Shown piece by piece: positions 17,057 to 24,579 of a DNA stretch of 40,762 nt. The DNA is taken from contig CAMAXT010000016.1 of NCBI GenBank assembly GCA_945862295.1, positions 1 through 40,762 of the forward strand. Reading direction: 5' to 3'. Both the position numbers and the translations under genes were made by a program. Numbering within the stretch: position 1 is the stretch's first letter; the number at the start of each line of letters is the position of its first letter. Below the pieces are notes generated by a model that had not been told where the DNA came from, did no database searches, and saw nothing but the letters and a program-made list of their open reading frames with translations. This stretch comes from Pseudobacteriovorax antillogorgiicola (GTDB lineage: Bacteria > Bdellovibrionota_B > Oligoflexia > Oligoflexales > CAIYRB01).

Positions 17057-18430
17057 ATGACCAACATACACGAAGCAAATCATGAACTGCTAGCAGAGGC
17101 CCTTGAAAAAAAGGACTTTCGGGCTATCAAGCAGATTTTTAAATCGCTTGAGATCGCCGACGTTGGTGACTTGATCAATGATGCTCCCCTTGACGAAACC
17201 CCGACTTTATTCCGACTAGTTTCAAAAACACGGCGATCGAGCGTGTTCTCCTACTTAACGATCGATGTTCAAGAGGTTATGTTAGAAGAGTTACCAGATG
17301 GTGTTTTGACACCGTTGGTAAATGAAATGGAAGCGGATGATAGAACGAAAATGCTCGAGGAGCTGCCGTTTGAAATCCGTAACAAGATTCTTCTGCGGTT
17401 ATCTCCTGAAGAACGAAAGATTGCTTGGCAGTTATTAAGCTATCCCGAGGAATCAGTCGGTCGATTGATGACGCCCGACCTTATTGAATTTTCCCCTGAC
17501 ATGAAAGTATCTGACGCACTGGAACTAATGCGTTGGAGCCATACGAACATTCCAGAAGAGCAGTTAAACTTCCTCTTCGTCACTGATGCCGATGGGCGCT
17601 ATGTTGGCGAAGTCAGTTTAGCCCGTCTTGTGACCTCTGATCCGCCGACGAAAAAAGTCTCGGAAATTATGCGCCAAAAGCACGTAACGCTGAATCCAAA
17701 CGATGACCAGTCGAAAGCGGTAGATGTTTTTCGGCAATATGACCGCAGTTATTTTCCTGTCACCGATGATAACGGTATTCTCATTGGTATTGTTACCTCC
17801 GATGACGTGTTCGACGTTGCGGAAGATGAAGCCACGGAAGATATCCAGCAGTTCGGTGGTCAAGCTACGCTCGAAGACTCTTACTTCGATACGCCGATCA
17901 CAACCCTCTTTAAGAAAAGAGCAGGTTGGTTAGCGATTCTCTTTCTTGGCGGAACGATTACTTCTGCTTGTCTGAAGCACTATGAAGATTACACACTAAC
18001 AATGGCTTGGTTGGTATTCTTTTTGCCGTTGATTGTTAGTGCTGGCGGCAACACCGGTTCGCAGTCAGCATCACTAGTTATTCGTGGTCTTGCGGTCAGA
18101 GAGATGGAACTAAGTGACTGGGGCCGCGTTATGTGGCGCGAGGTCGTCGTGGGTTTGGGGCTTGGTCTTGTGCTTGCGGCACTTGGATTTGCCCGTGCTT
18201 ACGTCTGGGATCTTGGAAACGCCGTTTCGATGGTTGTTGGTTTAACTGTTATTTTCATCGTCAGTTTTGGTGCGGTCGCTGGTGCGATGCTGCCTTTCAT
18301 TTTTAAGAAAGTGAAGCTGGATCCAGCCGTCATTTCCTCACCACTTTTAGCACAGTTGATTGATATCGTCGGTGTGTTGCTATTCTACAATGTCGCCTAC
18401 TATCTTGTGAAAAACTGGGACAAGTTCTGA
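17057..18430 (+). CDS. mgtE: Magnesium transporter MgtE
   Basis: The architecture is that of MgtE: an N-terminal superhelical domain with repeated Leu-Pro turns (EELPDG, EELPFE), two CBS domains (about residues 130-255, including VTDADGRYVGEV and VTDDNGILIGIV), a plug helix, and five membrane helices. The pore region carries the SAGGNTGSQS signature and a late Asp in QLIDIVG. MgtE is an inner-membrane Mg2+ channel closed by Mg2+ binding to its cytosolic domains. ATG at 17057 is preferred over GTG at 17048; the SD is weak (GAGTG). It lies 41 bases after the aminopeptidase gene and 11 bases before the lipoate-ligase-like gene. Confidence 0.95.
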   Translation: MTNIHEANHELLAEALEKKDFRAIKQIFKSLEIADVGDLINDAPLDETPTLFRLVSKTRRSSVFSYLTIDVQEVMLEELPDGVLTPLVNEMEADDRTKMLEELPFEIRNKILLRLSPEERKIAWQLLSYPEESVGRLMTPDLIEFSPDMKVSDALELMRWSHTNIPEEQLNFLFVTDADGRYVGEVSLARLVTSDPPTKKVSEIMRQKHVTLNPNDDQSKAVDVFRQYDRSYFPVTDDNGILIGIVTSDDVFDVAEDEATEDIQQFGGQATLEDSYFDTPITTLFKKRAGWLAILFLGGTITSACLKHYEDYTLTMAWLVFFLPLIVSAGGNTGSQSASLVIRGLAVREMELSDWGRVMWREVVVGLGLGLVLAALGFARAYVWDLGNAVSMVVGLTVIFIVSFGAVAGAMLPFIFKKVKLDPAVISSPLLAQLIDIVGVLLFYNVAYYLVKNWDKF

Positions 18431-18441
18431 CTTGGATTACT

Positions 18442-19128
18442 ATGTGGATTGACGATCACATTTTGGCTAAGCACCAGGAAAAGTTGGTGGTACACACCTT
18501 TGTCCCGACTAGCCCTGTGGTTGTCCTCGGTAGCAGTAATAGTCCCGATATTGAAGTAAATCAGGAGTACTGTGCAGGACAGCAGATTCCTGTTCTCAAG
18601 CGTTACGGCGGCGGTGGAACGGTTGTTCTTTACAAGGGCTGCGTAGTTGTCTCAGCCGGAATGTGGATGCGTCAGCACTATCAGAATCAAGATTATTTTC
18701 AGCGTATCAATCAAGTGGTGATTGATACGTTGGGAGAAATGAATTCAATTCTCAACGAATTAAATCAAAAAGGCCTAAGTGATATCTCGTTTAAAGGACG
18801 GAAAATAGCTGGAACGTCACTGTTTCGCAGCCGTAACTATCTTTTGTATCAGGCTTCACTCGTGGTTGAACCCGACATTCAGTTGATAAACAACTGCCTT
18901 TTACATCCTAGTAAAGAGCCTGATTACCGACAGGGACGGAGTCATAGCGAGTTTATGACGTCATTGTCCGAGATCTGCGGTTTGAAACCTAACGATGTAT
19001 TGCTGAATTTCGAAAATAAACTCAAGGATGGTTTGATTAGAGGTCTTGGGAGTGAGTTAGTAGATCCCCTGCCCGGCCAGTATTCTGCTTTGTCCGCAAG
19101 ATTGTTGCGTTCGCTAGAAAATACCTAA
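18442..19128 (+). CDS. Lipoate-protein ligase A-like protein, single domain
   Basis: The protein belongs to the biotin/lipoate ligase-transferase fold. RYGGGGT (residues 54-60) is the nucleotide/lipoate loop and Lys121 in GRKIAGTS is the conserved lysine that positions the acyl group. At 228 residues it lacks the C-terminal accessory domain of E. coli LplA. It could be a ligase needing a separate accessory protein, an amidotransferase like LipL, or an octanoyltransferase like LipM; there is no obvious LipM-type catalytic Cys. It would attach lipoyl groups to E2 or GcvH subunits in the cytoplasm. It is the last gene of the ileS operon; no terminator hairpin is evident after it. Confidence 0.8.
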   Translation: MWIDDHILAKHQEKLVVHTFVPTSPVVVLGSSNSPDIEVNQEYCAGQQIPVLKRYGGGGTVVLYKGCVVVSAGMWMRQHYQNQDYFQRINQVVIDTLGEMNSILNELNQKGLSDISFKGRKIAGTSLFRSRNYLLYQASLVVEPDIQLINNCLLHPSKEPDYRQGRSHSEFMTSLSEICGLKPNDVLLNFENKLKDGLIRGLGSELVDPLPGQYSALSARLLRSLENT

Positions 19129-19194
19129 CTTAAAAAACCGACCACCCAAATCTTTTAATAATAAATCCTTTATATTCAAGATGTTGCGATAGTG

Positions 19195-19212
19195 ATACCC
19201 CGGATGTGGTAA
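19195..19212. promoter_or_regulatory. Imperfect second operator (O1)
   Basis: This 18-base site matches the core of the perfect palindrome at 19227-19244 in 14 of 18 positions. The half-site ATGTGGTA is identical. The two cores start exactly 32 bases apart, about three helical turns, so bound proteins could lie on the same face of the DNA. Confidence 0.5.
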
Positions 19213-19221
19213 CTCGCGCTT

Positions 19222-19249
19222 CAATTATACCACAAATGTGGTATAATTG
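19222..19249. promoter_or_regulatory. Perfect palindromic operator (O2) overlapping -10 box
   Basis: Two perfect 13-base arms (CAATTATACCACA and TGTGGTATAATTG) are separated by AA. The right arm contains a consensus -10 box, TATAAT, at 19242-19247. Only a poor -35 (TTCAAT around 19220) is visible. A dimeric repressor on this site would block RNA polymerase. The downstream DNA-binding-type protein is the natural candidate. A transcription start near 19254 would leave about 23 bases of leader with AAAGGAG. Confidence 0.8.
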
Positions 19250-19276
19250 AGTTTCCCTTGGTTAAAGGAGTAGATA

Positions 19277-19678
19277 TTGAGTGCTAGTGAGCAAACCTTA
19301 CATGACCTTCTTTGTGATGAATCTATTCCATTTGGGAGGCGTTTGAGATTTGCATCTAGTTCGGAGTTGGATTATTGGGAGGGAAGGCAAAATCCTCCAA
19401 ATCTGTCTCGAAACGATTTTGTTCGGTTAGTTCGATTGGTTCCTGACAATATTTCCAATGTTAAAGTTACACCGAGGATAAGTCTTTCTGGCCCTCATGG
19501 TTTAACTGGCGAAGAGGAAGTCTTCAAGTTCGAATTTAATGCGATAATTTTAGGAAGTCGTTCAAGGTATTTTTTAAAAGGATATTTTTTTGATAAAGGA
19601 AATAGAAAGGGTGTTGCAATACAATCCTTTCGATTGATTCCTGTCACACCACCTCGTTCTATAAGATCGCGAAGATAG
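19277..19678 (+). CDS. Small protein of unknown function, candidate toxin of a two-gene module
   Basis: This 133-residue basic protein starts at TTG 19277 with a near-perfect SD (AAAGGAG, 19264-19270) seven bases upstream. The N-terminal half is probably helical. The C-terminal half has strands such as VFKFEFNAI, RYFLKGYFF and GVAIQSFRLI, then an Arg-rich tail (RSIRSRR). The late Y-x-K...V-x-I-x-SF-R pattern loosely resembles the end of MqsR/RelE-fold toxins, but the similarity is too weak to name. Its position directly after an auto-repressor-type operator and nine bases before a DNA-binding-type partner fits toxin-first modules such as mqsRA, higBA and brnTA. The DNA here is AT-richer than its neighbours, suggesting acquisition. 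Confidence 0.6.
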   Translation: MSASEQTLHDLLCDESIPFGRRLRFASSSELDYWEGRQNPPNLSRNDFVRLVRLVPDNISNVKVTPRISLSGPHGLTGEEEVFKFEFNAIILGSRSRYFLKGYFFDKGNRKGVAIQSFRLIPVTPPRSIRSRR

Positions 19679-19687
19679 AAAGAAATC

Positions 19688-20281
19688 ATGACTGATTGCG
19701 AACACATTAAAACTTCTTTGAAGAAAAATTCGGAAGAATTTCTCGGCCACAAGTTTTCTTTTAAGGCTGAAACTTGCGATATTTGCGAAGCAGTCCTTTG
19801 GGACGACGTTGTGAATAAAAAATTTCAAATTTGGATAAATTCTCTTTATAAAAAACATGCCGATTTGTTCGTAGTACAACCTCGATTTACTAAACAGACT
19901 TTAGATTCGTTAGATCAGGAAATTAATAGTTTAGCATTTTCGGTTAATAGAGCGGTTGTATTGCGTGCGATGTCTTATGTGTATATTGACGACATTTGTA
20001 CACTTCCTGATGTTGCCGAACATGCGGCTGGAATCTCAGTCCGACCAGCTTATGAGTATTTTGATACAGGTCCAAAACGTCCAGTAAAAGTGCGGGTTAG
20101 GCCACACCACTATCTTGATCTTCTAACCTGGTCAAAATTGACTGGACTAAGTCCTGCCAGAATTATCGAAAAATCGACCATGTCTATGTTGGCTTTAATA
20201 AAAGAACAGACCGACGAAAATGAATCTTATCAAGCGGGGAAAATTAGGGAAATGATGCGGTCAATTCTTAGGGCTGCCTAA
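19688..20281 (+). CDS. Predicted DNA-binding protein with zinc-finger-like N-terminus and two ribbon-helix-helix-like units; candidate antitoxin/repressor
   Basis: Of 197 residues, the N-terminus has C4-x-H6 and C30-x-x-C33 followed by AVLW, a zinc-ribbon-like layout. Residues 132-175 read as a basic beta-strand (VKVRVRPHHY), helix, turn at LSP and second helix, the pattern of ribbon-helix-helix repressors. Residues 61-103 (strand FVVQPRF, helix, turn, helix) repeat this pattern more weakly, so one chain could mimic an RHH dimer. This is read by eye, not by profile. The gene lies nine bases after the putative toxin gene and is probably the autoregulator that binds the palindrome upstream. It converges on the membrane-protein gene 11 bases away. 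Confidence 0.6.
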   Translation: MTDCEHIKTSLKKNSEEFLGHKFSFKAETCDICEAVLWDDVVNKKFQIWINSLYKKHADLFVVQPRFTKQTLDSLDQEINSLAFSVNRAVVLRAMSYVYIDDICTLPDVAEHAAGISVRPAYEYFDTGPKRPVKVRVRPHHYLDLLTWSKLTGLSPARIIEKSTMSMLALIKEQTDENESYQAGKIREMMRSILRAA

Positions 20282-20292
20282 AAAATGTAAAC

Positions 20293-21150
20293 TTAAACGA
20301 CTGCGATAATTTTCTGTTCTCTAGTCTTGAAATAAAGGCTGTTCGTCAAAAGACAAAGCGCTACGAGTACAATCGAAAGCATGAAATTCTCAAGCAACGA
20401 AACAAATACGTAGATCAGTCCGAGCTCAGTCCCAGGCAAATTCCAATACCACAGCGCACGAGGGAGAGCGATATAGGTATCAGCGTTCAGAAGAGCATCA
20501 CCTAGGAACGCAAACAAAACAAACAACGTATAGCAAAACGCACCTATAGAAATCAGATTGAAAAACACGTTCCACCGAGAAACGCTACGACCTCTGGTAT
20601 AGCGAATCGTAATAGCATGCCACAGAGCTTTGAACGCACCGCGCCCTTCAGTGAATTCAAGAATAGGAAACATTGTAGCCAGGCATAGGATGAAGATCGC
20701 AGGCAGGAGCGCAATCTGAGCGATTAAAGAGGTCATGGCAAGCATGACGACTAGGGCGGAAGACGTCGGGATGGCCTTTATGAGTGCTTGGCCGAAAGTC
20801 CCCGCAAATACCAGTCCCCGAGCCCGAGCGCTGATGCGCGCGCCAATAATGCAGTAGCAGGCGGTAATAACTAAGAAAATTATGATACTTGAAAACATTA
20901 CTGTCGAAAAATAAGGGAGTATTTGCGCTAAATAGTCAGCAAATTGTTTGCCTTGCGGTGACTCTGCAAAAAAGCTATCCCTCACCCCTTGAGCGGCCGA
21001 GATACCTGATATATCTAGTGCGAAGCTGAGTAAGACCATTGGTAGGAATATACCGAGCAAAGCGGTTGTTCCGATAAACTTCCTATCCGAGCTGAATGCT
21101 GCCTTTGCATCTAGAAAAATTTCTCTGGCAGTGATTATTTTTTTTTCCAA
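20293..21150 (-). CDS. Multi-pass membrane protein of unknown function
   Basis: About six hydrophobic segments are visible, including GTTALLGIFLPMVLLSFAL, VMFSSIIIFLVITACY, LVVMLAMTSLIAQIALL, FNLISIGAFCYTLFVLFAF and a final SIVLVALCLLTNSLYF. The layout is like DUF975/glycerophosphodiester-phosphodiesterase-membrane-type proteins, but I cannot assign a family. The start is TTG at 21150, supported by AGAGGAA five bases upstream on the minus strand. The start codons of this gene and the divergent queE are only 24 bases apart, so the two genes share a very small control region. It would sit in the inner membrane. Confidence 0.75.
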   Translation of the reverse strand: MEKKIITAREIFLDAKAAFSSDRKFIGTTALLGIFLPMVLLSFALDISGISAAQGVRDSFFAESPQGKQFADYLAQILPYFSTVMFSSIIIFLVITACYCIIGARISARARGLVFAGTFGQALIKAIPTSSALVVMLAMTSLIAQIALLPAIFILCLATMFPILEFTEGRGAFKALWHAITIRYTRGRSVSRWNVFFNLISIGAFCYTLFVLFAFLGDALLNADTYIALPRALWYWNLPGTELGLIYVFVSLLENFMLSIVLVALCLLTNSLYFKTREQKIIAVV

Positions 21151-21155
21151 TTCGG

Positions 21156-21168
21156 TTCCTCTAGAGAG
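21156..21168. promoter_or_regulatory. Shared palindromic ribosome-binding region of two divergent genes
   Basis: The palindrome CTCTAGAG (21159-21166) lies inside TTCCTCTAGAGAG. Read on the minus strand it gives AGAGGAA, the SD of the TTG start at 21150. Read on the plus strand it gives AGAGAG, six bases before the queE ATG at 21175. No room remains for promoters between the genes, so each must lie inside the other's coding region. Confidence 0.6.
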
Positions 21169-21174
21169 TCCACA

Positions 21175-21819
21175 ATGGATAAATTAACGGTTTCAGAGAT
21201 ATATGCAAGCATTCAAGGAGAATCCTCCTACACGGGATTTCCTTGTGTATTTGTCAGACTCACTGGTTGCCCCCTCAGGTGCAGGTGGTGTGATACCGCT
21301 CATGCATTTAAGGGTGGGAAAGAAACCACTGTCGATGACGTGTTAGCGCAGGTTTTAGAGCACAATATTCAAGTTGTAGAGCTAACTGGTGGCGAACCTC
21401 TAGCGCAAGAACACACGCCAGCACTTATGCAACTTTTGATCGATGCAGGTAAGACTGTTCTTATTGAGACAGGCGGCTCTGAAGATATTTCTCGTTTACC
21501 TGCAAAAGCGCATGTAATCATGGACATCAAATGCCCCGGCAGCAAGATGCACGACCGAAACTTGTGGTCGAATATTGAAGTCCTCAAACCTACCGATGAA
21601 GTTAAATTTGTTATTGCTGACCAAGCCGACTTTGATTGGGCGATAAGCGTTATTCACGAATTTCGTTTAGATGAAAAATGCCAGATCCTGATATCACCAG
21701 CATTTGGCCTAATGGATCCGAAAGATTTGGCGGAATTGGTTGTTGGGACCAAGCTAAATATTCGGATGCAGCTGCAAATCCATAAATATATTTGGAACCC
21801 GAAAGCAAAGGGTGTGTGA
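21175..21819 (+). CDS. queE: 7-carboxy-7-deazaguanine synthase
   Basis: This radical-SAM enzyme converts 6-carboxytetrahydropterin to 7-carboxy-7-deazaguanine in queuosine tRNA modification. The cluster motif is C-x3-C-x2-C in GCPLRCRWCDT, next to the QueE-specific opening EIYASIQGESSYTGFPCVFVR. ELTGGEPL is the SAM-binding GGE motif, and IETGGS and MDIKCPGS are also typical. The 214 residues fit the family. No other queuosine gene is visible in the window. The stop overlaps the ATG of the aminotransferase gene by one base (TGATG), so they are cotranscribed. Confidence 0.93.
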   Translation: MDKLTVSEIYASIQGESSYTGFPCVFVRLTGCPLRCRWCDTAHAFKGGKETTVDDVLAQVLEHNIQVVELTGGEPLAQEHTPALMQLLIDAGKTVLIETGGSEDISRLPAKAHVIMDIKCPGSKMHDRNLWSNIEVLKPTDEVKFVIADQADFDWAISVIHEFRLDEKCQILISPAFGLMDPKDLAELVVGTKLNIRMQLQIHKYIWNPKAKGV

Positions 21820-23075
21820 TGACAGGCAACGATGATCTTTTCTCTAAGTTGATCAAAGTTGAGTGTCCGGATTCAACCTACCGACCGAGATCCAATCCCA
21901 TTGTGCTAGCGCGCGGAAAAGGTTCTATTCTTTTTGACGTCGCAGACAAACGCTATATCGATTTATGCGCCGGCTTCGGTGTGCTAGCGTTTGGCCACAA
22001 TCCCCAGTACGTTTTGGACCTCATGGCAGATAAAGGCGACGAATTTCCGCCAGTTTTGCATGGTTTAGGGGACGTTTATCCTTCGGTCGATAAAATAGAA
22101 TTTCTTACGCAGCTCTTTGCGGTACTGCCGTCCTATTTGAAGAAAGCAGCACTGGCACTTACGGGATCGCAGGCTGTTGAGCTCGCTCTCAAGACTGCAA
22201 TGATGAAAACAAAGAAGAGGCGCTTTCTCGCATTCGAAGGCAGCTATCACGGACTAGACCTTGGCGTTTTGCCCGTAACTTATCGTGATGATTTTCGCGC
22301 ACCGTTTTCGACATTTTTGCGCGATAACAACGCTGTCCATTTGCACTTTGGTTGTGACCCAAGTGCGATCGAGCAACAATTGAAGTCCGCATGCGGTACC
22401 GATGATGCTTTTGCCGGTGTCATCGTCGAACCGATTCAGGGCCGTGGCGGTGTGCGACCAGCCGACAAGCAATGGTTGAAAACTCTGCGTGAGCTTTGCA
22501 CGAAGTACAACGCACTCTTAATATTTGACGAGGTTTTCACGGGTTTTGGCCGTGCTGGCCGCATCAGCTTCACTGATGACGTCGCAGCCGATCTTACCTG
22601 CTTTGGTAAAGCCGTCGGTGGTGGCATGCCTCTTTCGATTTGCGTTGGCAGTGAAGACGCGATGAGTGCGTGGCCAACGTGTGAATCGGAAGCATTACAT
22701 ACAGGAACATTTTTTGGGCATCCACTCAGTTGCCGCATTGGATCGGCAACGATCAATCAATTGAAGAATGCAGACGTGATAAATTCCGCCTCAAAACTCG
22801 GAGAATCGTTTCGTGCGCTGCTTAGAACGTTGTTGCGTGATAGTGCGCTGTTCGTTGATGTTCGCGGCATCGGCATGATGACTGGCGTGCAGTTTTCTGG
22901 TGACGGTACAGGTGCGAAGTTGATGGATCTTTTGCGCGTTGAAGGTGTGATCGCAATACCCAGCGGTAATCAGGGAAATGTTTTAAGTCTCACACCTGCA
23001 TTAAATATCGAACAGGCGTTGCTCGAAGAAGCCGCTGTTCTCATCCAGAAGTGTGTCAAAACAGTGCGTCAGTAG
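21819..23075 (+). CDS. Class III PLP-dependent aminotransferase
   Basis: Fold type I, class III motifs are complete: the phosphate-binding TGSQAVELALK (residues 115-125), FEGSYHG, VEPIQGRGG, the PLP-ring Asp237 in IFDEVFTGFGR, and the Schiff-base Lys264 in CFGKAVGGGMPLS. Relatives are 4-aminobutyrate, ornithine and acetylornithine aminotransferases, which move an omega-amino group to 2-oxoglutarate. At 418 residues it is full length. Exact substrate cannot be read. ATG at 21819 overlaps the queE stop and has AAAGGG nine bases upstream. No link to queuosine synthesis is known to me; the pairing may be only positional. Confidence 0.9.
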   Translation: MTGNDDLFSKLIKVECPDSTYRPRSNPIVLARGKGSILFDVADKRYIDLCAGFGVLAFGHNPQYVLDLMADKGDEFPPVLHGLGDVYPSVDKIEFLTQLFAVLPSYLKKAALALTGSQAVELALKTAMMKTKKRRFLAFEGSYHGLDLGVLPVTYRDDFRAPFSTFLRDNNAVHLHFGCDPSAIEQQLKSACGTDDAFAGVIVEPIQGRGGVRPADKQWLKTLRELCTKYNALLIFDEVFTGFGRAGRISFTDDVAADLTCFGKAVGGGMPLSICVGSEDAMSAWPTCESEALHTGTFFGHPLSCRIGSATINQLKNADVINSASKLGESFRALLRTLLRDSALFVDVRGIGMMTGVQFSGDGTGAKLMDLLRVEGVIAIPSGNQGNVLSLTPALNIEQALLEEAAVLIQKCVKTVRQ

Positions 23076-23136
23076 GGAGACACACTGCCGATATGACTCA
23101 TTTTTTTGACTAATTTATCTAAATCTTAAAAATCAA

Positions 23137-23166
23137 TTGACTGGCTGGCCAGTACAGCGCTATAGA
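23137..23166 (+). promoter_or_regulatory. Sigma70-type promoter of the secreted protease gene
   Basis: TTGACT at 23137-23142 (five of six consensus bases) and TATAGA at 23161-23166 (four of six) are separated by 18 bases. The site lies 45 bases before the protease ATG, which has a good SD (GGAGA). The spacer contains the palindrome TGGCCA. Confidence 0.6.
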
Positions 23167-23210
23167 ATAAGCAAGAACCATAAACAGTATTTTTCATCCA
23201 GGAGAAATTG

Positions 23211-24383
23211 ATGAAAAAGCATATGCTTGCCGCTCTATTCGCGTTTTCTATTTTAGGTTCGTCAGCTGCAGTAGCTCAGGATCTACCAGCATGGTTGACC
23301 GAACGTAGAATTATTGGCGACAACAATCTTGAGCCAATCGAAGCCACTGCTGGCAGCGACGCTTATGACAAATCAAAAATCGTTGCACGCGTTGAAACAG
23401 TTGATGGTTCTGGATTCTGTACTGGTTCTCGCATTGCAGAAGATCTCTTTTTGACTAACTACCACTGCTGGGAATTCAAGCCATGTGAATCCATTCAGTT
23501 CCATATGGGTTACGAGCGTGATCTTCCTGCTGACCAGCATGAATTTTACAAATGCGTCGAAGTTTTGGCTAAATATGAAACTTACGATTACGCTGTCTAC
23601 AGGGTTGAAAGAGTCACTGCTCCAAGTGGAACATCAGAAACTTTCGCTTTCAACGACGTTAACCTAGAGGTTCCCGACAACGATCCTACCGGTGTTACCA
23701 AGACTCTAGACGTCAACTTCGACAAAACGATCAAGAACATCAAAGTGAATCTCAAAGCAACTCACACCTACGTTGGTGATCTTCAAGTCACTCTCAAGTC
23801 TCCAGACGGCACAGTCGCTACATTGCACGATCGCGCTGGTGGCAGCGGTGGAGGCATCGACACCATTTTGACTGGCAGCACAACTCTTAGCGCATTCATC
23901 GGCAAAAGCGCTGATGGTACTTGGACACTCGAAGCACGCGACTTAGCAGCACAAGACACTGGTAAGATCGATGCTCTTACTATCGAAATCTTCTACGAAG
24001 ATGGCGAATCTGAAGCTGTAGCGCTGGAATCTAATTTTCCAGTAGCAACACTCTGGGCTGGTGAAATCGTTGTCGATCAACCACTCATCGTGGCATCGCA
24101 CCCAGCTGCAAGACAAAAAGAAATCGATCGTTCAGAAGGTTGCAAACTGGCTTCAGTCGTTCCTGAAGAAGTAGCTACTCGTCAAACTATCACTCACACT
24201 TGCGATACAGAAGGTGGTTCAAGCGGTTCACCTGTACTAGACCGTGCAACAGGCTACGTCGTTGCATTGCACTGGGGCGGCGAAACAGCTCGTAACTTTG
24301 CAATCCCAATGAAACTGGTTGTCGAGCATATGAGCACAAACGTTTCAGCGACTCATTTCAGAAAGATTAACGTTCAGCGGTAA
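23211..24383 (+). CDS. Secreted trypsin/V8-like serine protease with a nested P-domain
   Basis: A Sec signal peptide (MKKHMLAALFAFSILG, cleavage near AVAQ) leads into a chymotrypsin-fold protease. Catalytic residues are His85 in LTNYHC, Asp126 in YETYDYAVYRV and Ser338 in CDTEGGSSGSPV. Between the Asp and Ser blocks, residues 145-262 form a proprotein-convertase P-domain (TYVGDLQVTLKSPDGT, GTWTLEARDLA, GKIDALTIEIFYE). Normally the P-domain follows a protease domain, so this nesting is unusual. The flanking protease halves join coherently, with HP...HTCDTEGGSSGSP as in V8-like enzymes. ATG at 23211 has GGAGA upstream; a strong promoter precedes it and a terminator follows. Confidence 0.87.
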   Translation: MKKHMLAALFAFSILGSSAAVAQDLPAWLTERRIIGDNNLEPIEATAGSDAYDKSKIVARVETVDGSGFCTGSRIAEDLFLTNYHCWEFKPCESIQFHMGYERDLPADQHEFYKCVEVLAKYETYDYAVYRVERVTAPSGTSETFAFNDVNLEVPDNDPTGVTKTLDVNFDKTIKNIKVNLKATHTYVGDLQVTLKSPDGTVATLHDRAGGSGGGIDTILTGSTTLSAFIGKSADGTWTLEARDLAAQDTGKIDALTIEIFYEDGESEAVALESNFPVATLWAGEIVVDQPLIVASHPAARQKEIDRSEGCKLASVVPEEVATRQTITHTCDTEGGSSGSPVLDRATGYVVALHWGGETARNFAIPMKLVVEHMSTNVSATHFRKINVQR

Positions 24384-24414
24384 GGTGATTGCACCAGGAT
24401 GGTGTAGTTTCCTC

Positions 24415-24449
24415 AAAATAGGCCAGGTCGCAAGATTTGGCCTATTTTT
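24415..24449 (+). terminator. Intrinsic terminator of the protease gene
   Basis: Perfect 11-base arms (AAAATAGGCCA at 24415-24425 and TGGCCTATTTT at 24438-24448) enclose a 12-base loop. The U-rich side ends in TTTTT. The A-rich left foot could also allow termination from the other strand. Confidence 0.85.
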
Positions 24450-24579
24450 ATGTCGTTATTTTCCGCTATGTTGTTGGTAATCCTAAGGTTAGTTGCACTC
24501 CGAGGAAATATTCAAGAAAAACTCAGCAAATACCGATAAATCCGCTAGGAAAGATTACTTATAACCAGGAAGTCGATCT

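Noticed and set aside
19277-20281. Annotation as mqsRA or brnTA
   Set aside because: Gene order, zinc-like motif and RHH-like units are suggestive, but diagnostic residues of MqsR, MqsA, BrnT or BrnA cannot be aligned by eye, so the names would be guesses.
19129-20292. Integron, prophage or transposon remnant around the AT-rich module
   Set aside because: No integrase, transposase, tRNA attachment site or flanking direct repeat is visible. Base composition alone suggests acquisition.
23101-23136. Second promoter using TTGACT at 23106
   Set aside because: No acceptable -10 lies 16-18 bases downstream; the pair at 23137-23166 is better.
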